From positions 1 to 58,697 of the forward strand of contig JABHGV010000004.1 of assembly GCA_018671895.1 (NCBI GenBank): 58,697 bases of DNA, in the 5' to 3' direction. A program made the position numbers and the translations under genes. Under the pieces are notes generated by a model that was not told the origin of the DNA, did no database searches, and worked only from the letters and a program-made list of their open reading frames with translations. Below are positions 1 through 12,347 of the stretch, piece after piece. The stretch's first letter is position 1. Each line of letters starts with the position of its first letter. Source of the DNA: Rhodospirillaceae bacterium (GTDB lineage: Bacteria; Pseudomonadota; Alphaproteobacteria; Rhodospirillales; JABHCV01).

Positions 1-1
1 C

Positions 2-244
2 GTCATGCTGGGACTGAACGCGCCGATGCAAGACCTGATCGCAGATTTCGCCCTTGGTGCCGCATCACCCGTCTGCAAGGGCTTCGCCGTTGGTCGCACC
101 CTTTTCCATGATGCCGCGACGGCCTGGTTCGCCGGTCAAATAGACGACGGTCAGGCGGCCACGCAAATTTCCAACAATTATCAGAACCTGTTGAAGGCCT
201 GGCGCAATCTGCGTCACGCCGAACCGGTAAAGAGGGCCATATGA
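2..244 (+). CDS. iolC: IolC C-terminal fragment (5-dehydro-2-deoxygluconokinase, DUF2090 tail), partial
   Basis: Only the last 80 codons are present; the gene enters from the left edge. The visible residues, including the stretch KGFAVGRTLFHDAATAW, match the end of the DUF2090 (aldolase-like) domain that many proteobacterial IolC kinases carry after the PfkB kinase domain. IolC phosphorylates 5-dehydro-2-deoxy-D-gluconate during myo-inositol breakdown. The stop codon overlaps the iolB start as ATGA (241-244), so the two are translationally coupled, which supports the assignment. The kinase domain itself lies outside the window, so a stand-alone DUF2090 protein cannot be excluded. Confidence 0.75.
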   Translation, partial: VMLGLNAPMQDLIADFALGAASPVCKGFAVGRTLFHDAATAWFAGQIDDGQAATQISNNYQNLLKAWRNLRHAEPVKRAI

Positions 245-1050
245 GCAAGCTTTTGTGCAAACACACGGCACCGGATGAAACCGGGCGCGTTCATCACATC
301 ACCCCGGAAAACGCCAAATGGGGTTATGTCGGATTTGACCTTTATGAGCTTGCGCCGGGTCAATCCATAGTCAATGAAACCGGCGACCGTGAAGTCTGTC
401 TGGTTATGGTGACGGGCACCGGAACCGTCGAGACCGGCGGCCAGACGTTCGAGAACATCGGCGGGCGGGAAAGCGTCTTCGACGGCACCTCGCCCCATGC
501 CGTCTATGTTCCCGCCGGATCATCGTTCACGGTTACCGCCAACAGTCCGTTGACCCTTGGCGTCTGTAATGCACCCGGAACGTCCAATCGTCCGGCCCGC
601 CTGATTGCGCCCCAGGACATGGACCGGGAAACCCGTGGCGAGGGCACCAACGTTCGCCATGTTTGCAACATCCTGCCCGACACCGCCGTCGCCGACAGCC
701 TGTTGGTGGTCGAGGTGATAACGCCGGGTGGCAACTGGTCCAGCTATCCTCCGCACCGTCACGATACAGATGACCTGCCGAAACAATCCAATCTGGAAGA
801 GACCTATTACCATCGGCTGAACCCGTCGCAAGGCTTCGCCTTCCAGCGGGTCTATACCGATGATCGCTCACTCGATGAAACCATGTCGGTGGAAGACGGC
901 GATGTGGTCATGGTGCCCAAGGGATATCACCCGGTCGGCGCACCCCATGGCTATGACCTGTATTACCTGAACGTCATGGCCGGGCCGACCCGGGAATGGC
1001 AATTCCACAATGACCCCGATCACGAATGGATCATCGACAACCCTGCCTGA
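241..1050 (+). CDS. iolB: 5-deoxy-glucuronate isomerase IolB
   Basis: 269 residues, the usual IolB length. The enzyme isomerises 5-deoxy-D-glucuronate to 5-dehydro-2-deoxy-D-gluconate, the substrate of IolC encoded just upstream. It belongs to the bicupin KduI/IolB family. Candidate metal ligands of the second cupin are visible: HRH at 172-174, Glu187 in the stretch LEETYYH, and His230 in PKGYHPV. The ATG overlaps the iolC stop by four bases, so the gene is the last member of an inositol catabolic operon. No clear hairpin terminator follows; only a short T run at 1051-1057. Confidence 0.93.
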   Translation: MSKLLCKHTAPDETGRVHHITPENAKWGYVGFDLYELAPGQSIVNETGDREVCLVMVTGTGTVETGGQTFENIGGRESVFDGTSPHAVYVPAGSSFTVTANSPLTLGVCNAPGTSNRPARLIAPQDMDRETRGEGTNVRHVCNILPDTAVADSLLVVEVITPGGNWSSYPPHRHDTDDLPKQSNLEETYYHRLNPSQGFAFQRVYTDDRSLDETMSVEDGDVVMVPKGYHPVGAPHGYDLYYLNVMAGPTREWQFHNDPDHEWIIDNPA

Positions 1051-1123
1051 TTTTTTTAGAAAGAGTGGTGGGCCGATCATGACAAAGATGGGCACTGGGC
1101 TTTATTCGCATCTCTGCTCAAAG

Positions 1124-1194
1124 GTCCGCTTTTGAGGGTAAAGCGAACATCATTTATGGATGGCGTTCAGGTCTGCTTCTGACGCAAAGCAGAC
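1124..1194. repeat. Pair of degenerate palindromes left of the methyltransferase gene
   Basis: Two imperfect palindromes in 70 bases. The first pairs GTCCGCTTT (1124-1132) with AAAGCGAAC (1140-1148), one mismatch. The second pairs GTCTGCTT (1171-1178) with AAGCAGAC (1187-1194), perfect. They share a core of the form GTCYGCTTYTG...AAAGCRGAC. A similar pair lies on the other side of the gene at 2106-2173. They look like small REP-type intergenic elements; no T run follows, so they are unlikely to be terminators. Confidence 0.6.
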
Positions 1195-1205
1195 TCTTAA
1201 AGAGC

Positions 1206-2036
1206 CTATTGTTTTGGTCTGGCGACCAACCAACGCATGGTTTCTGGACGCCCCTCTGAAACCGTCAGCCATCTGTCTAGGCTATTTTTATTTCGCAGGA
1301 TGTCATATTGATTTGGATTGCGTGCACCCTCGTCAATTAGTTCAATAAAGTGAGATTCGGCGAATTTCTCTGTGAGGATGTCGGCTACATTCTTGCCTAT
1401 GAAGTCATGACATTCCACAAGGCAGAAGCTGTGTTTCAGAGCTTCGACGGCCTGATCAGAAAACAGTTCAAGTTCAAAACCTTCGCAATCCGAAATTATC
1501 AAGCAGCGTCCTGCCGTAGAGGCCAACTTATGCAGTCCTTCGGCATCAAGCCCCAAGAGACCCACTACTTTGTGGCCAACATCGTTAAGGGAGGCGTTTT
1601 CCTGTGTTGCATCCAACGCTGCTTGATCGATATCAACAGCAATGACCCGGTTTGTCTTGAGAATCATAGCGGCTCCCACAGAGTAAAACCCTTCCGCTGT
1701 ACCGACGTTAATGACAATCTCCAAGGGTATGTTCTTCATCTCGTCAAAAAATGGCGCCAGTTCGGCCTCATAGCTGCCGAGAAGTTTTGGCAAAACATCA
1801 CCATCTCCCCACGATACTTTCTCGCTGATTTTCATCCCCTCAAAAGGGCCGGATGCAACTATGCACCCATTCGCATGCATCACTTCACGGCATATTTCCC
1901 CGCGCACTTCGGTTGACACCAAACCAAGAATTTTTTTAAGGCGGCGGCGCGAGGAAGGACTCAATCGACCCGACCGAACCCCACTTTTCAACAAGTGGCC
2001 AGCTATACGAATAGATATATCGGCAAGATTTTTCAT
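1206..2036 (-). CDS. FkbM-like SAM-dependent methyltransferase, orphan
   Basis: 276 residues. A Rossmann SAM-binding core is visible: motif I INVGTAEGFYSVG at 109-121, acidic motif AVDIDQAAL around 133-141, and a later strand ISDCEGFELELF at 181-192 that resembles the FkbM-family VEGxE motif. The substrate cannot be told; FkbM relatives methylate sugars or small-molecule hydroxyls. The first ~60 residues have no recognisable domain. The gene stands alone, is AT-richer than its neighbours, and is bracketed by palindromic repeats, which suggests that it was acquired. The longer reading from 2133 lacks support. Function beyond methyltransferase fold is unknown. Confidence 0.7.
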   Translation of the reverse strand: MKNLADISIRIAGHLLKSGVRSGRLSPSSRRRLKKILGLVSTEVRGEICREVMHANGCIVASGPFEGMKISEKVSWGDGDVLPKLLGSYEAELAPFFDEMKNIPLEIVINVGTAEGFYSVGAAMILKTNRVIAVDIDQAALDATQENASLNDVGHKVVGLLGLDAEGLHKLASTAGRCLIISDCEGFELELFSDQAVEALKHSFCLVECHDFIGKNVADILTEKFAESHFIELIDEGARNPNQYDILRNKNSLDRWLTVSEGRPETMRWLVARPKQ

Positions 2037-2105
2037 TAGTCCGCAAGCTTACATCAAACCAGATTAGGATGAATATACACATCACCTGGTGAAATACTCC
2101 TATTT

Positions 2106-2173
2106 CCGCTTCTGGCTTTTTGCAGACGTGCAAACAACCGTCGGATAACGTCTGCTTTTCTACGGTAAGCAGA
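2106..2173. repeat. Pair of degenerate palindromes right of the methyltransferase gene
   Basis: TCTGCTT (2151-2157) pairs perfectly with AAGCAGA (2167-2173), and a weaker related copy CCGCTTCTGGCTTTTTGCAGA begins at 2106. Both resemble the pair at 1124-1194 in sequence and size. Together the four copies bracket the orphan methyltransferase gene and its flanks. Confidence 0.55.
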
Positions 2174-2283
2174 AGTCAAAAACACAAAATCCAATTTCTG
2201 GAATTTGATGTCCGATTTTGAAGGTAACGGTAGTTCGAACCAGAAAGCCGGACACCGGTAAGGTGCCCAGCTTTGATCCGGAG

Positions 2284-2360
2284 TGGTGGGCCCGGCAGGA
2301 CTCGAACCTGCAACCAGACCGTTATGAGCGGCCGGCTCTAACCAGTTGAGCTACAGGCCC
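2284..2360 (-). tRNA. tRNA-Ile (anticodon CAT, lysidine type), CCA encoded
   Basis: On the minus strand the acceptor arm GGGCCTG (2360-2354) pairs with CGGGCCC (2294-2288), with a D arm GCTC/GAGC, an anticodon stem GGCCG/CGGTC around the loop CTCATAA, and a T arm with TTCGAGT. A73 and CCA are encoded (2287-2284). Anticodon CAT could mean Met or Ile2; the arms and loop resemble the minor isoleucine tRNA whose C34 is changed to lysidine by TilS. Elongator-Met is the alternative. It sits 43 bases beyond the start-distal end of the rpoD terminator. Confidence 0.93.
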
Positions 2361-2363
2361 ACC

Positions 2364-2423
2364 GTATCCCCACCATATTGTGCGGCGGGTGATGTGTCCC
2401 CACCTTGTCGTGCGGCGGGGTAT
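2364..2423. repeat. Two tandem ~30-bp repeats upstream of the tRNA
   Basis: Two imperfect 30-base units (from 2364 and from 2394) share TCCCCACC and GTGCGGCGGG cores. They lie just upstream of the tRNA on its strand and downstream of the rpoD terminator, so they would occupy the tRNA promoter region. No function is evident. Confidence 0.5.
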
Positions 2424-2429
2424 AAAAGA

Positions 2430-2458
2430 AAGGCCGGGGTTTTGTGTTCCCCGGCCTT
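2430..2458 (-). terminator. Rho-independent terminator of rpoD
   Basis: AAGGCCGGGG (2430-2439) and CCCCGGCCTT (2449-2458) form a perfect 10-bp stem with a 9-base loop. On the minus strand it is followed by TTTCTTTTATA. It lies 28 bases past the rpoD stop codon. The plus-strand side is also T-rich, so it may stop transcription both ways. Confidence 0.88.
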
Positions 2459-2485
2459 GGCTTTTCTTTATCTCGTCCGTTTCCC

Positions 2486-4519
2486 TTAATAATCCAGGAA
2501 GCTTCTGAGCTTGCGCGAGCGGCTGGGGTGTTTCAGCTTGCGCAACGCCTTGGCTTCGATCTGACGTATTCGTTCGCGGGTAACAGAGAACTGCTGGCCG
2601 ACTTCTTCCAGCGTATGATCGGTGTTCATGCCGATGCCGAAGCGCATGCGCAGCACACGTTCTTCACGCGCCGTCAAGCTGGCCAGAACCCGCGTCGTGG
2701 TTTCGCGCAGGTTCGCCTGAATGGCGGCGTCCAGCGGCTGTACGGCATTCTTGTCTTCGATGAAATCGCCCAGATGGCTGTCTTCCTCGTCGCCGATGGG
2801 GGTCTCGAGCGAAATCGGTTCTTTCGCGATCTTCAGAACCTTGCGCACTTTTTCCAGCGGCATCGACAGCTTTTCCGACAGCTCTTCGGGCGTCGGTTCG
2901 CGGCCAATTTCATGCAACATCTGGCGCGATGTACGGACCAGTTTGTTGATGGTCTCGATCATGTGCACCGGAATACGGATGGTGCGGGCCTGATCGGCGA
3001 TGGAACGCGTAATCGCCTGCCTGATCCACCATGTGGCATAGGTCGAGAATTTATAGCCGCGGCGATATTCAAACTTGTCGACGGCCTTCATCAGGCCAAT
3101 GTTGCCTTCCTGAATCAGATCCAGGAACTGCAAGCCGCGATTGGTGTACTTCTTGGCGATCGAGATCACCAGGCGCAGGTTGGCCTCGATCATTTCCTTC
3201 TTCGCCTTGGCCGCCTCGCGCTCGCCCTTTTGCACGGTCGACACGATCCGGCGGAATTCATTGACCGGCAATCCTGCCTCTTCGGCAATGGCGCCGATGG
3301 ATTTGCGCATGTCCTTAACATCATCGCCATAGCGATTGACGAAGCGTTCCCAGCTTTTCGGCGACAGCTTTGCAACCTTCTTCAGCCAGCGCGGGTCCAA
3401 CTCGTGGCCGTGATACTGCTCCAGGAAATCAGCGCGCTTGATCTTGGAATTGGTCGCCATCCGCAAAATCTTGCCTTCGAAGCCGATCAACTGACGGTTC
3501 AGGCCATACAGATGCTCAACCAGCTGTTCGATCCGCGCGTTGTTCAGGTGAACCTTGTCCATCAGCACGACCAGTTCGTGGCGCAGCTTGCCATAACGCT
3601 TTTCCTGCGCCGGCTTGATCTGTTCACCCTTGGAAAAGGCTTCCATGCGCTGCAATTGCAGACGATGCAGTTTCTTGTATGTCTTGGCGATGGACTCGAA
3701 GTTTTCGATCACCTCTGGCATCAACTTGGCTTCCAGAGCCGCCAGCGACAGGTTTACCTCTTCGTCGTCGTCTTCGTCGTCCTTCTTGGCGCCCTCTTGT
3801 GTTTTTTCGCCTTCTTTGGTGTCGCCTTCTTTCTTGTCCCCGGCGGTGGCCTGATCTTTCTTTTCGCCTTCGCCTTCCTTTGCGCCTTCGCCTTCGGCCG
3901 GTTTTGCAGCACCATCGGTGGTCGATGTGCCATTGGCGTTCACGTTATTGGGGGCCTGACCGGGGCCGCCGCCGTGGGTGGCGTCCAGATCGATAATATC
4001 GCGCAGCAGCATCTTTTCTTCGATTAGCGCGTCATGCCAGCCGACGATGGCGCGAATGGTCAGCGGATTTTCGCAAATGCCGCCGATCATCATTTCGCGA
4101 CCGGCCTCGATCCGCTTGGCGATGGCAATTTCACCTTCACGCGACAGCAGTTCGACCGAACCCATTTCGCGCAGGTACATACGCACCGGATCGTCCGTCC
4201 GGCCCAGGTCCGTCTCGCTGACATTACCGGCGACTTTTTCTTCTTTTTCCGGGGCGGCCGTGGCTTCTTCGCTGTCTTCGTTGTCGACGACGTTAATGCC
4301 CATTTCCGACAACTGGGTCATGGTGTCTTCAATTTGTTCGGATGACACCTGTTCAGGCGGCAGCGCCGTGTTCAATTCGTCATAGGTGACGAACCCGCGC
4401 TCCTTGCCTTTGGCCAGCATCTTTTTGACTGCCGCACCAAGGGTGTCGAGCAACGGGCTGTCCGTGGTTTGTTCCTGCTGGCTGCCCTTTTTAGCGGCAG
4501 CGGTCGATTTGGTCGCCAT
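2486..4519 (-). CDS. rpoD: RNA polymerase primary sigma factor RpoD (sigma-70)
   Basis: 677 residues. Region 1.1 is at the N terminus, then region 1.2 ([21 protein letters not shown]). Region 2 starts near residue 445 ([20 protein letters not shown]) and contains the -10 recognition helix with [10 protein letters not shown]. Region 4 fills the last ~65 residues with [19 protein letters not shown] as the -35 helix. Between regions 1.2 and 2 the non-conserved segment carries a very acidic, Glu/Lys/Gly-rich low-complexity run at about residues 200-260. The start ATG has AAGG eight bases upstream. Genes yqeY, dnaG and rpoD follow each other on this strand, the classic macromolecular synthesis order. 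This is the housekeeping sigma factor. Confidence 0.98.
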   Translation of the reverse strand: MATKSTAAAKKGSQQEQTTDSPLLDTLGAAVKKMLAKGKERGFVTYDELNTALPPEQVSSEQIEDTMTQLSEMGINVVDNEDSEEATAAPEKEEKVAGNVSETDLGRTDDPVRMYLREMGSVELLSREGEIAIAKRIEAGREMMIGGICENPLTIRAIVGWHDALIEEKMLLRDIIDLDATHGGGPGQAPNNVNANGTSTTDGAAKPAEGEGAKEGEGEKKDQATAGDKKEGDTKEGEKTQEGAKKDDEDDDEEVNLSLAALEAKLMPEVIENFESIAKTYKKLHRLQLQRMEAFSKGEQIKPAQEKRYGKLRHELVVLMDKVHLNNARIEQLVEHLYGLNRQLIGFEGKILRMATNSKIKRADFLEQYHGHELDPRWLKKVAKLSPKSWERFVNRYGDDVKDMRKSIGAIAEEAGLPVNEFRRIVSTVQKGEREAAKAKKEMIEANLRLVISIAKKYTNRGLQFLDLIQEGNIGLMKAVDKFEYRRGYKFSTYATWWIRQAITRSIADQARTIRIPVHMIETINKLVRTSRQMLHEIGREPTPEELSEKLSMPLEKVRKVLKIAKEPISLETPIGDEEDSHLGDFIEDKNAVQPLDAAIQANLRETTTRVLASLTAREERVLRMRFGIGMNTDHTLEEVGQQFSVTRERIRQIEAKALRKLKHPSRSRKLRSFLDY

Positions 4520-4548
4520 CTAAAACCTTTATATTCAACGTCCGGGGG

Positions 4549-4640
4549 CCTTAAATATAAGGTGGCCTCTCCGTCCGACCGGGCGCTCACATATAATTAA
4601 AGTGAGCCTCCCGAAAATTCCCATCGACCGCAATGCGGTC
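4549..4640. other. Three small palindromes in the dnaG-rpoD gap
   Basis: The 135-base gap holds three hairpins: CCTTA/TAAGG (4549-4562), GCTCAC/GTGAGC (4585-4607, loop ATATAATTAAA) and GACCGCA/TGCGGTC (4626-4640). None is followed by a clear T run on the minus strand. They may be an internal processing or promoter region that lets rpoD be expressed apart from dnaG; this is inference. Confidence 0.45.
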
Positions 4641-4654
4641 ATTCATTCACTTTC

Positions 4655-6553
4655 TCAAGAAACATCCCTTAATTCCGGGTCCGCCCTTCCCTCCAATGCT
4701 TCTCGTTCCTGCTCCTTCAACGTCCGCAGGTTATCGTAAACATCGTCTCTCATATCATTGGAAAGGCGTTTCTGTTCCTCTTGAATCTCGTCTTGCAAGT
4801 CCGTGTTCTTGTACAGTGCGAAGGTTTCTTCCCAGCCTTCTTCGGCAATTTCAATGTCGGCGGTGGGCTTGGCAAAAAATGCATGCTCGAAAACCCGAGG
4901 ACCCGAAATCTGATCCAGGATATCCGTATAATCGCTTTTCTTGAGGTGGCGTTTCAATCCATCTGTGTCAAGGCCCACTTCCCCGGCCAATGTCTTTAAA
5001 ACCTCTTGCCGCAGATTGTCAAGGCCGAGAGCAGAAAAGGAAAGGGTTCCAAGGCGTTCCCCGACTTTGTCATAGAGCCCCGGATGACCGACCAAGGTCG
5101 CCAAAAGGATATGTTCACGCAGCGCATGGGCATCGATTTTAACCGCCGCCCCGGCCCCTGCGCCGACGCTCGATACCGGGGCTAAGGCGCGTCCACCGCC
5201 GCGTTTGCCCGACCCGCCACCAGCCGCCCTGCTCCCGGCCCACAGGCGATCCTTAAAATCTCTCGAGAAATGCGCCCGAACGGTGCTGTCCGAAATCGAC
5301 CGGGCATGGTCTTCCAGCGCCTTTTGCACACTGGCGCGCTGTTCCGGCGTTTTTGGCACTCTGCCGCCGGTTTCCATGCGCCACAGCACCTCTGACAAGG
5401 GCTCTGCCCGGGCGATAACATCGGTCATCGCCTGACGGCCCGAAGACGCAATCAGGGAATCCGGGTCTTCGCCATCGGGCAGGGACGCAAAACGCAGCGC
5501 ATATCCGGGGTTCAGCAGTGGCAAGGCGCGTATCGCCGCCTTGGTCGCGGCGCGGGCGCCCGCCGCGTCGCCATCGAAGCACAGCACCGGTTCACGAACG
5601 ACCCGCCACAGCTCGCCAATCTGATCCTCGGTCAGGGCCGTGCCCAGCGGTGCGACGGCATTTTCGAACCCGGCATGGCTCAAGGCGATCACATCCATAT
5701 AACCTTCGGTGACGATCACGGTTTCCTGTTTGCGCGCCGCCCCCAGCGCATGGTGCATGCCGTACAGCACGGAACCCTTATGAAACAGCGGCGTTTCCGG
5801 GGAATTCAGGTATTTCGCCATTTTCGAGTCTTTATCCAGAATCCGCCCGCCAAAGGCGATCACCCGGCCCCGTTTATCGGTAATCGGGAATATGACGCGC
5901 CCCCGGAACCGGTCATATGATTGTCGGGCCGATTCACGCCCCTCCGGGACGACCGGACCTTGGCGATCATTTCCAGCGTCTTGGTATGCTTCAGGCTGGA
6001 TCAGCAGCCCGCCCTCGATCATCAATTCCTCGGAAATACCCTCGCGCTTCAATGCCGCCTTGATGACGCCCCGACCGTCGGGCGCAAACCCCAGTCGAAA
6101 CTTGGCGATGGTGGCGTCGCTTAAACCCCGGTCGCGCAAGTACTCAAGGCCGACGCGGCCTTCGGGCATGCGCAGGAATTTCTCGTAAGCCGCCGCCGCG
6201 GCCTCCATCACGTCGTACAGGGTCTGGCGCTGTTTGGCGCGCTGGCGCTCTTCGGGGCTGTCGACGGGCACTTCCATACCGGCGTCGCCAGCCAGCCGTT
6301 CGACGGATTCCGGGAAAGACAGGCCTTCGCTGTTCATCAGGAAATCGATGGCACTGCCATGCGCCCCACAGCCGAAGCAGTGATAAAAGCCCTTGTCGTC
6401 GTTGACGGTAAAGGACGGGGTCTTTTCCTTGTGGAACGGGCACAGGCCGGAATGTTCGTGGCCCTTGCGGATCAGCTTCACACGTTTTGAAACCACATCA
6501 GAAACATTGATGCGGGTTCTGAGTTCATCCAGAAACTGCGGTGTAAAGGCCAT
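4655..6553 (-). CDS. dnaG: DNA primase DnaG
   Basis: 632 residues from the chosen ATG at 6553, where the protein reads MAFTPQFLDEL as in other primases; an upstream in-frame start at 6631 would add 26 unrelated residues. The N-terminal CHC2 zinc finger is present (Cys38, His41, Cys59, Cys62). The TOPRIM core follows with VIVTEGYMDVIAL and VLCFDGDAAG. The C-terminal third is the helicase-interaction part. It makes RNA primers for replication together with DnaB. It lies between yqeY and rpoD on the same strand. Confidence 0.97.
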   Translation of the reverse strand: MAFTPQFLDELRTRINVSDVVSKRVKLIRKGHEHSGLCPFHKEKTPSFTVNDDKGFYHCFGCGAHGSAIDFLMNSEGLSFPESVERLAGDAGMEVPVDSPEERQRAKQRQTLYDVMEAAAAAYEKFLRMPEGRVGLEYLRDRGLSDATIAKFRLGFAPDGRGVIKAALKREGISEELMIEGGLLIQPEAYQDAGNDRQGPVVPEGRESARQSYDRFRGRVIFPITDKRGRVIAFGGRILDKDSKMAKYLNSPETPLFHKGSVLYGMHHALGAARKQETVIVTEGYMDVIALSHAGFENAVAPLGTALTEDQIGELWRVVREPVLCFDGDAAGARAATKAAIRALPLLNPGYALRFASLPDGEDPDSLIASSGRQAMTDVIARAEPLSEVLWRMETGGRVPKTPEQRASVQKALEDHARSISDSTVRAHFSRDFKDRLWAGSRAAGGGSGKRGGGRALAPVSSVGAGAGAAVKIDAHALREHILLATLVGHPGLYDKVGERLGTLSFSALGLDNLRQEVLKTLAGEVGLDTDGLKRHLKKSDYTDILDQISGPRVFEHAFFAKPTADIEIAEEGWEETFALYKNTDLQDEIQEEQKRLSNDMRDDVYDNLRTLKEQEREALEGRADPELRDVS

Positions 6554-6704
6554 GCGGGTAATTCTCGGGTCCGAAATAGGCGAATCCGCCTTACAACGGG
6601 CGATTTTAGCCGCTACTGCCCTCTGGGCCAAGGTGTCGAAAACACCTGTTATCCACCCATTTATACAGAGAATAGTCCACAGAAAACGCCTGACCGGCCC
6701 GGTC

Positions 6705-7160
6705 TTAGCCCGAAAGCTTCTCTTTGACCTTTGCGCTGGCGGCGGAAAAGTCCATGGAACCTGCGAATTTTTCCTTCAACACGGCCATCACCTTGCCCAT
6801 TTCTTTCAGCGACATGGCCTCGGCCTCGGCAATGGCCCCCGTAACAGCAGCATCGACATCGTCGTCGCTCATCTGTTCGGGCATGAACTCACGAATAATA
6901 TCGATTTCGCTGGCTTCCTGTTCGGCCAGCTCCGTGCGTCCGCCTTTTTCATACATTTCAATGCTGTCGTGGCGTTGCTTGATCATCGACTGCAACATGC
7001 CAAGGATGTCATCGTCGGAAATACCGTCCTGGTTACCCTTCGATCGGGCCGCAATGTCGCGGTCCTTGAGCGCCGCCAGAATCAGGCGGACGGTAGACAG
7101 GGTGTGCACCTCTTTCGCCTTCATGGCGGCTTTGAGGGCGTCGTTGAGACGCGATCGCAT
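6705..7160 (-). CDS. yqeY: GatB/YqeY domain protein
   Basis: 151 residues spanning the whole YqeY family, opening MRSRLNDALKAAMKAK and ending in the helical region EMGKVMAVLKEKFAG that resembles the GatB tail domain. YqeY proteins may influence tRNA-dependent amidation, but their role is not settled. It is the first gene of the yqeY-dnaG-rpoD series and is divergent from carA; the 189-base gap at 7161-7349 should hold promoters for both directions. Confidence 0.93.
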   Translation of the reverse strand: MRSRLNDALKAAMKAKEVHTLSTVRLILAALKDRDIAARSKGNQDGISDDDILGMLQSMIKQRHDSIEMYEKGGRTELAEQEASEIDIIREFMPEQMSDDDVDAAVTGAIAEAEAMSLKEMGKVMAVLKEKFAGSMDFSAASAKVKEKLSG

Positions 7161-7283
7161 GCTTAATGACTTTCGGCAATTGTAAGGAAGGGCAGGACCA
7201 TAAAGAACATTGGATAAAAAGGCAACTTCTTGATTGATTTTAACTGTTTGAAACTAAACAACCTTTTTTAATTTAATGGAGTC

Positions 7284-7312
7284 TTGACCTCACGCCCCCT
7301 TTTGCTTAAACA
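7284..7312 (+). promoter_or_regulatory. Likely carAB promoter
   Basis: TTGACC at 7284-7289 and TAAACA at 7307-7312 are 17 bases apart, upstream of the carA start at 7350 and within the AT-rich divergent gap. The sdh operon promoter candidate has the same layout (TTGACT, 17 bases, TAAACG). Prediction only. Confidence 0.5.
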
Positions 7313-7349
7313 ACCCATCAACGAATTCATGTGAAGGACTTTAGGGCCC

Positions 7350-8530
7350 ATGTCCGAGGCCGAAACCGCATCTCAACCGCATGCCGACACCCGGCCCCCG
7401 GGAGTCGATGCGGCAGTGGTTTTGGAAGACGGCAGCGTTTTTTGGGGCTACGGCGCAGGTGTTCAGGGCGTCGCCATCGGTGAAGTCTGCTTCAACACAT
7501 CGCTGACCGGCTATCAGGAAATCCTGTCCGATCCGTCATACGCCGGGCAAATCATTACCTTCACCTTCCCGCACATCGGCAACGTCGGCAGCAACGCCGA
7601 AGACATCGAGACCGTGACGCCTGCCGCACGCGGCTGCATCTTGCGCGCCGATATCACCGATCCCGCCAACTGGCGCTCCGCCGATCATCTGGATAATTGG
7701 CTGAAGAAGCACAATCTGGTCGCCATCAGCGGCATCGATACGCGGGCGTTGACCCGGCGCATCCGCGACGGCGGTGCCCCGAAGGGCGCGATCATCCATT
7801 TAGCTGACGCATCGGAAAGCGTCGATATCGATGCCTTGTCTGATATGTCCCGGACCTGGCCCGGCCTTGAAGGCATGGACCTGGCGAAAGAGGTCTCGTG
7901 CAGCCAGACATATGAATGGGATCAGGCCGCCTGGAGCATCGAAGACGGCTACGCCACGCAAACATCACCCAAGCGCCATGTGGTTGCCGTCGATTTCGGG
8001 GCCAAGCTGAATATTCTCAGGTGCCTCGCCGCTGCGGGCTGCCGCGTTACCGTAGTGCCGGGCAATACATCTGCCGATGATATTTTGGCGCTCAAGCCCG
8101 ACGGCGTTTTCTTATCGAACGGTCCCGGCGATCCGGCGGCGACCGGCGAATACGCGGTGCCGATGATTAAAACCCTGCTCGACGCCGATATGCCGATCTT
8201 CGGAATTTGTCTCGGCCATCAGATGCTGTCGCTTGCCACCGGGGCAACGACGACGAAAATGCACATGGGCCACCGCGGTGCCAATCACCCGGTCAAGGAT
8301 CTGGAAACCGGTCGTGTCGAAATCACATCCCAGAACCACGGGTTTGTGGTCGAGCGCGACTCGTTACCCAAGGGCGTTATCGAAACCCACACGTCGCTGT
8401 TCGACGGCACCCTGGAAGGCATCAGGATTGAGGGCAAAAAGGCGTTCTCCGTACAACACCACCCGGAAGCAAGCCCGGGACCCCAGGACAGCCACTACCT
8501 GTTCCACCGCTTCGTGGAGATGATGGACTG

Positions 8531-8531
<1 letters not shown>
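7350..8531 (+). CDS. carA: Carbamoyl-phosphate synthase small (glutaminase) subunit
   Basis: 393 residues. The N-terminal CPSase small-chain domain is followed by a class I glutamine amidotransferase domain with nucleophile Cys287 in [10 protein letters not shown] and His371/Glu373 in QHHPEAS. It releases ammonia from glutamine and channels it to CarB for carbamoyl phosphate, feeding pyrimidines and arginine. AAGGA lies 14 bases before the ATG. The stop overlaps the carB start by one base (TGATG), so the two are translationally coupled. Confidence 0.98.
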
Positions 8532-11788
<3,257 letters not shown>

Positions 11789-11873
11789 TTTCATTTTTCT
11801 TTGATGTTGGCGCGGTCGTCCCCAATGGCGCGATTGCGACACATCTTTTTTGTTTCAAGTACTGGAATTATCG

Positions 11874-12347
11874 ATGGAACAACTGCCCATGACCCGCGAA
11901 GGCGTCGAGCGCCTTGAAGATGAACTTAAGCGCCTGACCAACGACGAACGCCCGGCCATTATCCAGGCCATCGCCACGGCGCGCGAGCACGGCGATTTGA
12001 AAGAAAATGCCGAATACCACGCGGCGCGTGAACGCCAGAGCTTCGTTGAAGGCCGCATTTCAGAACTGGAATCAATTGTCTCGCTGTCCGTCATCATCGA
12101 CCCGTCGAGCCTGTCGGGCGATGTCGTGCGCTTTGGCGCGACGGTTCTGCTGGCCGATGAAGACACCGACGAAGAGACGACCTATCAGATCGTCGGCACC
12201 CACGAGGCCAAGATCGAAGATGGAAAATTATCCGTCACAGCGCCCATGGCGCGCGCGCTGATCGGCAAATCGCTGGGCGACAGCATCGAAGTGGTCAGTC
12301 CCGGCGGGTCGAAGGGCTACGAGATCGTCAAGGTCGAATATATCTAG
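11874..12347 (+). CDS. greA: Transcription elongation factor GreA
   Basis: 157 residues from the ATG at 11874 ([18 protein letters not shown]). The family N-terminal coiled coil contains the conserved stretch [16 protein letters not shown], whose acidic residues act in the RNA polymerase secondary channel to stimulate transcript cleavage. The C-terminal FKBP-like domain ends [15 protein letters not shown]. Upstream in-frame codons from 11850 are not typical; ATG at 11889 is another possible start. It follows carB by 85 bases, a common alphaproteobacterial order. Its TAG stop shares CTAG with the stop of the convergent lrp-type gene. Confidence 0.96.
   Translation: MEQLPMTREGVERLEDELKRLTNDERPAIIQAIATAREHGDLKENAEYHAARERQSFVEGRISELESIVSLSVIIDPSSLSGDVVRFGATVLLADEDTDEETTYQIVGTHEAKIEDGKLSVTAPMARALIGKSLGDSIEVVSPGGSKGYEIVKVEYI

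Noticed and set aside
2444-4027. 527-codon plus-strand reading frame across rpoD
   Set aside because: It is the antisense of rpoD; its residues are low-information (Gln, Leu, Arg, Phe runs) and match no family, while rpoD is certain.
7329-7334. ATGTGA start-stop mini-ORF upstream of carA
   Set aside because: A two-codon element just before the carA ribosome-binding site is expected by chance and no leader structure accompanies it.
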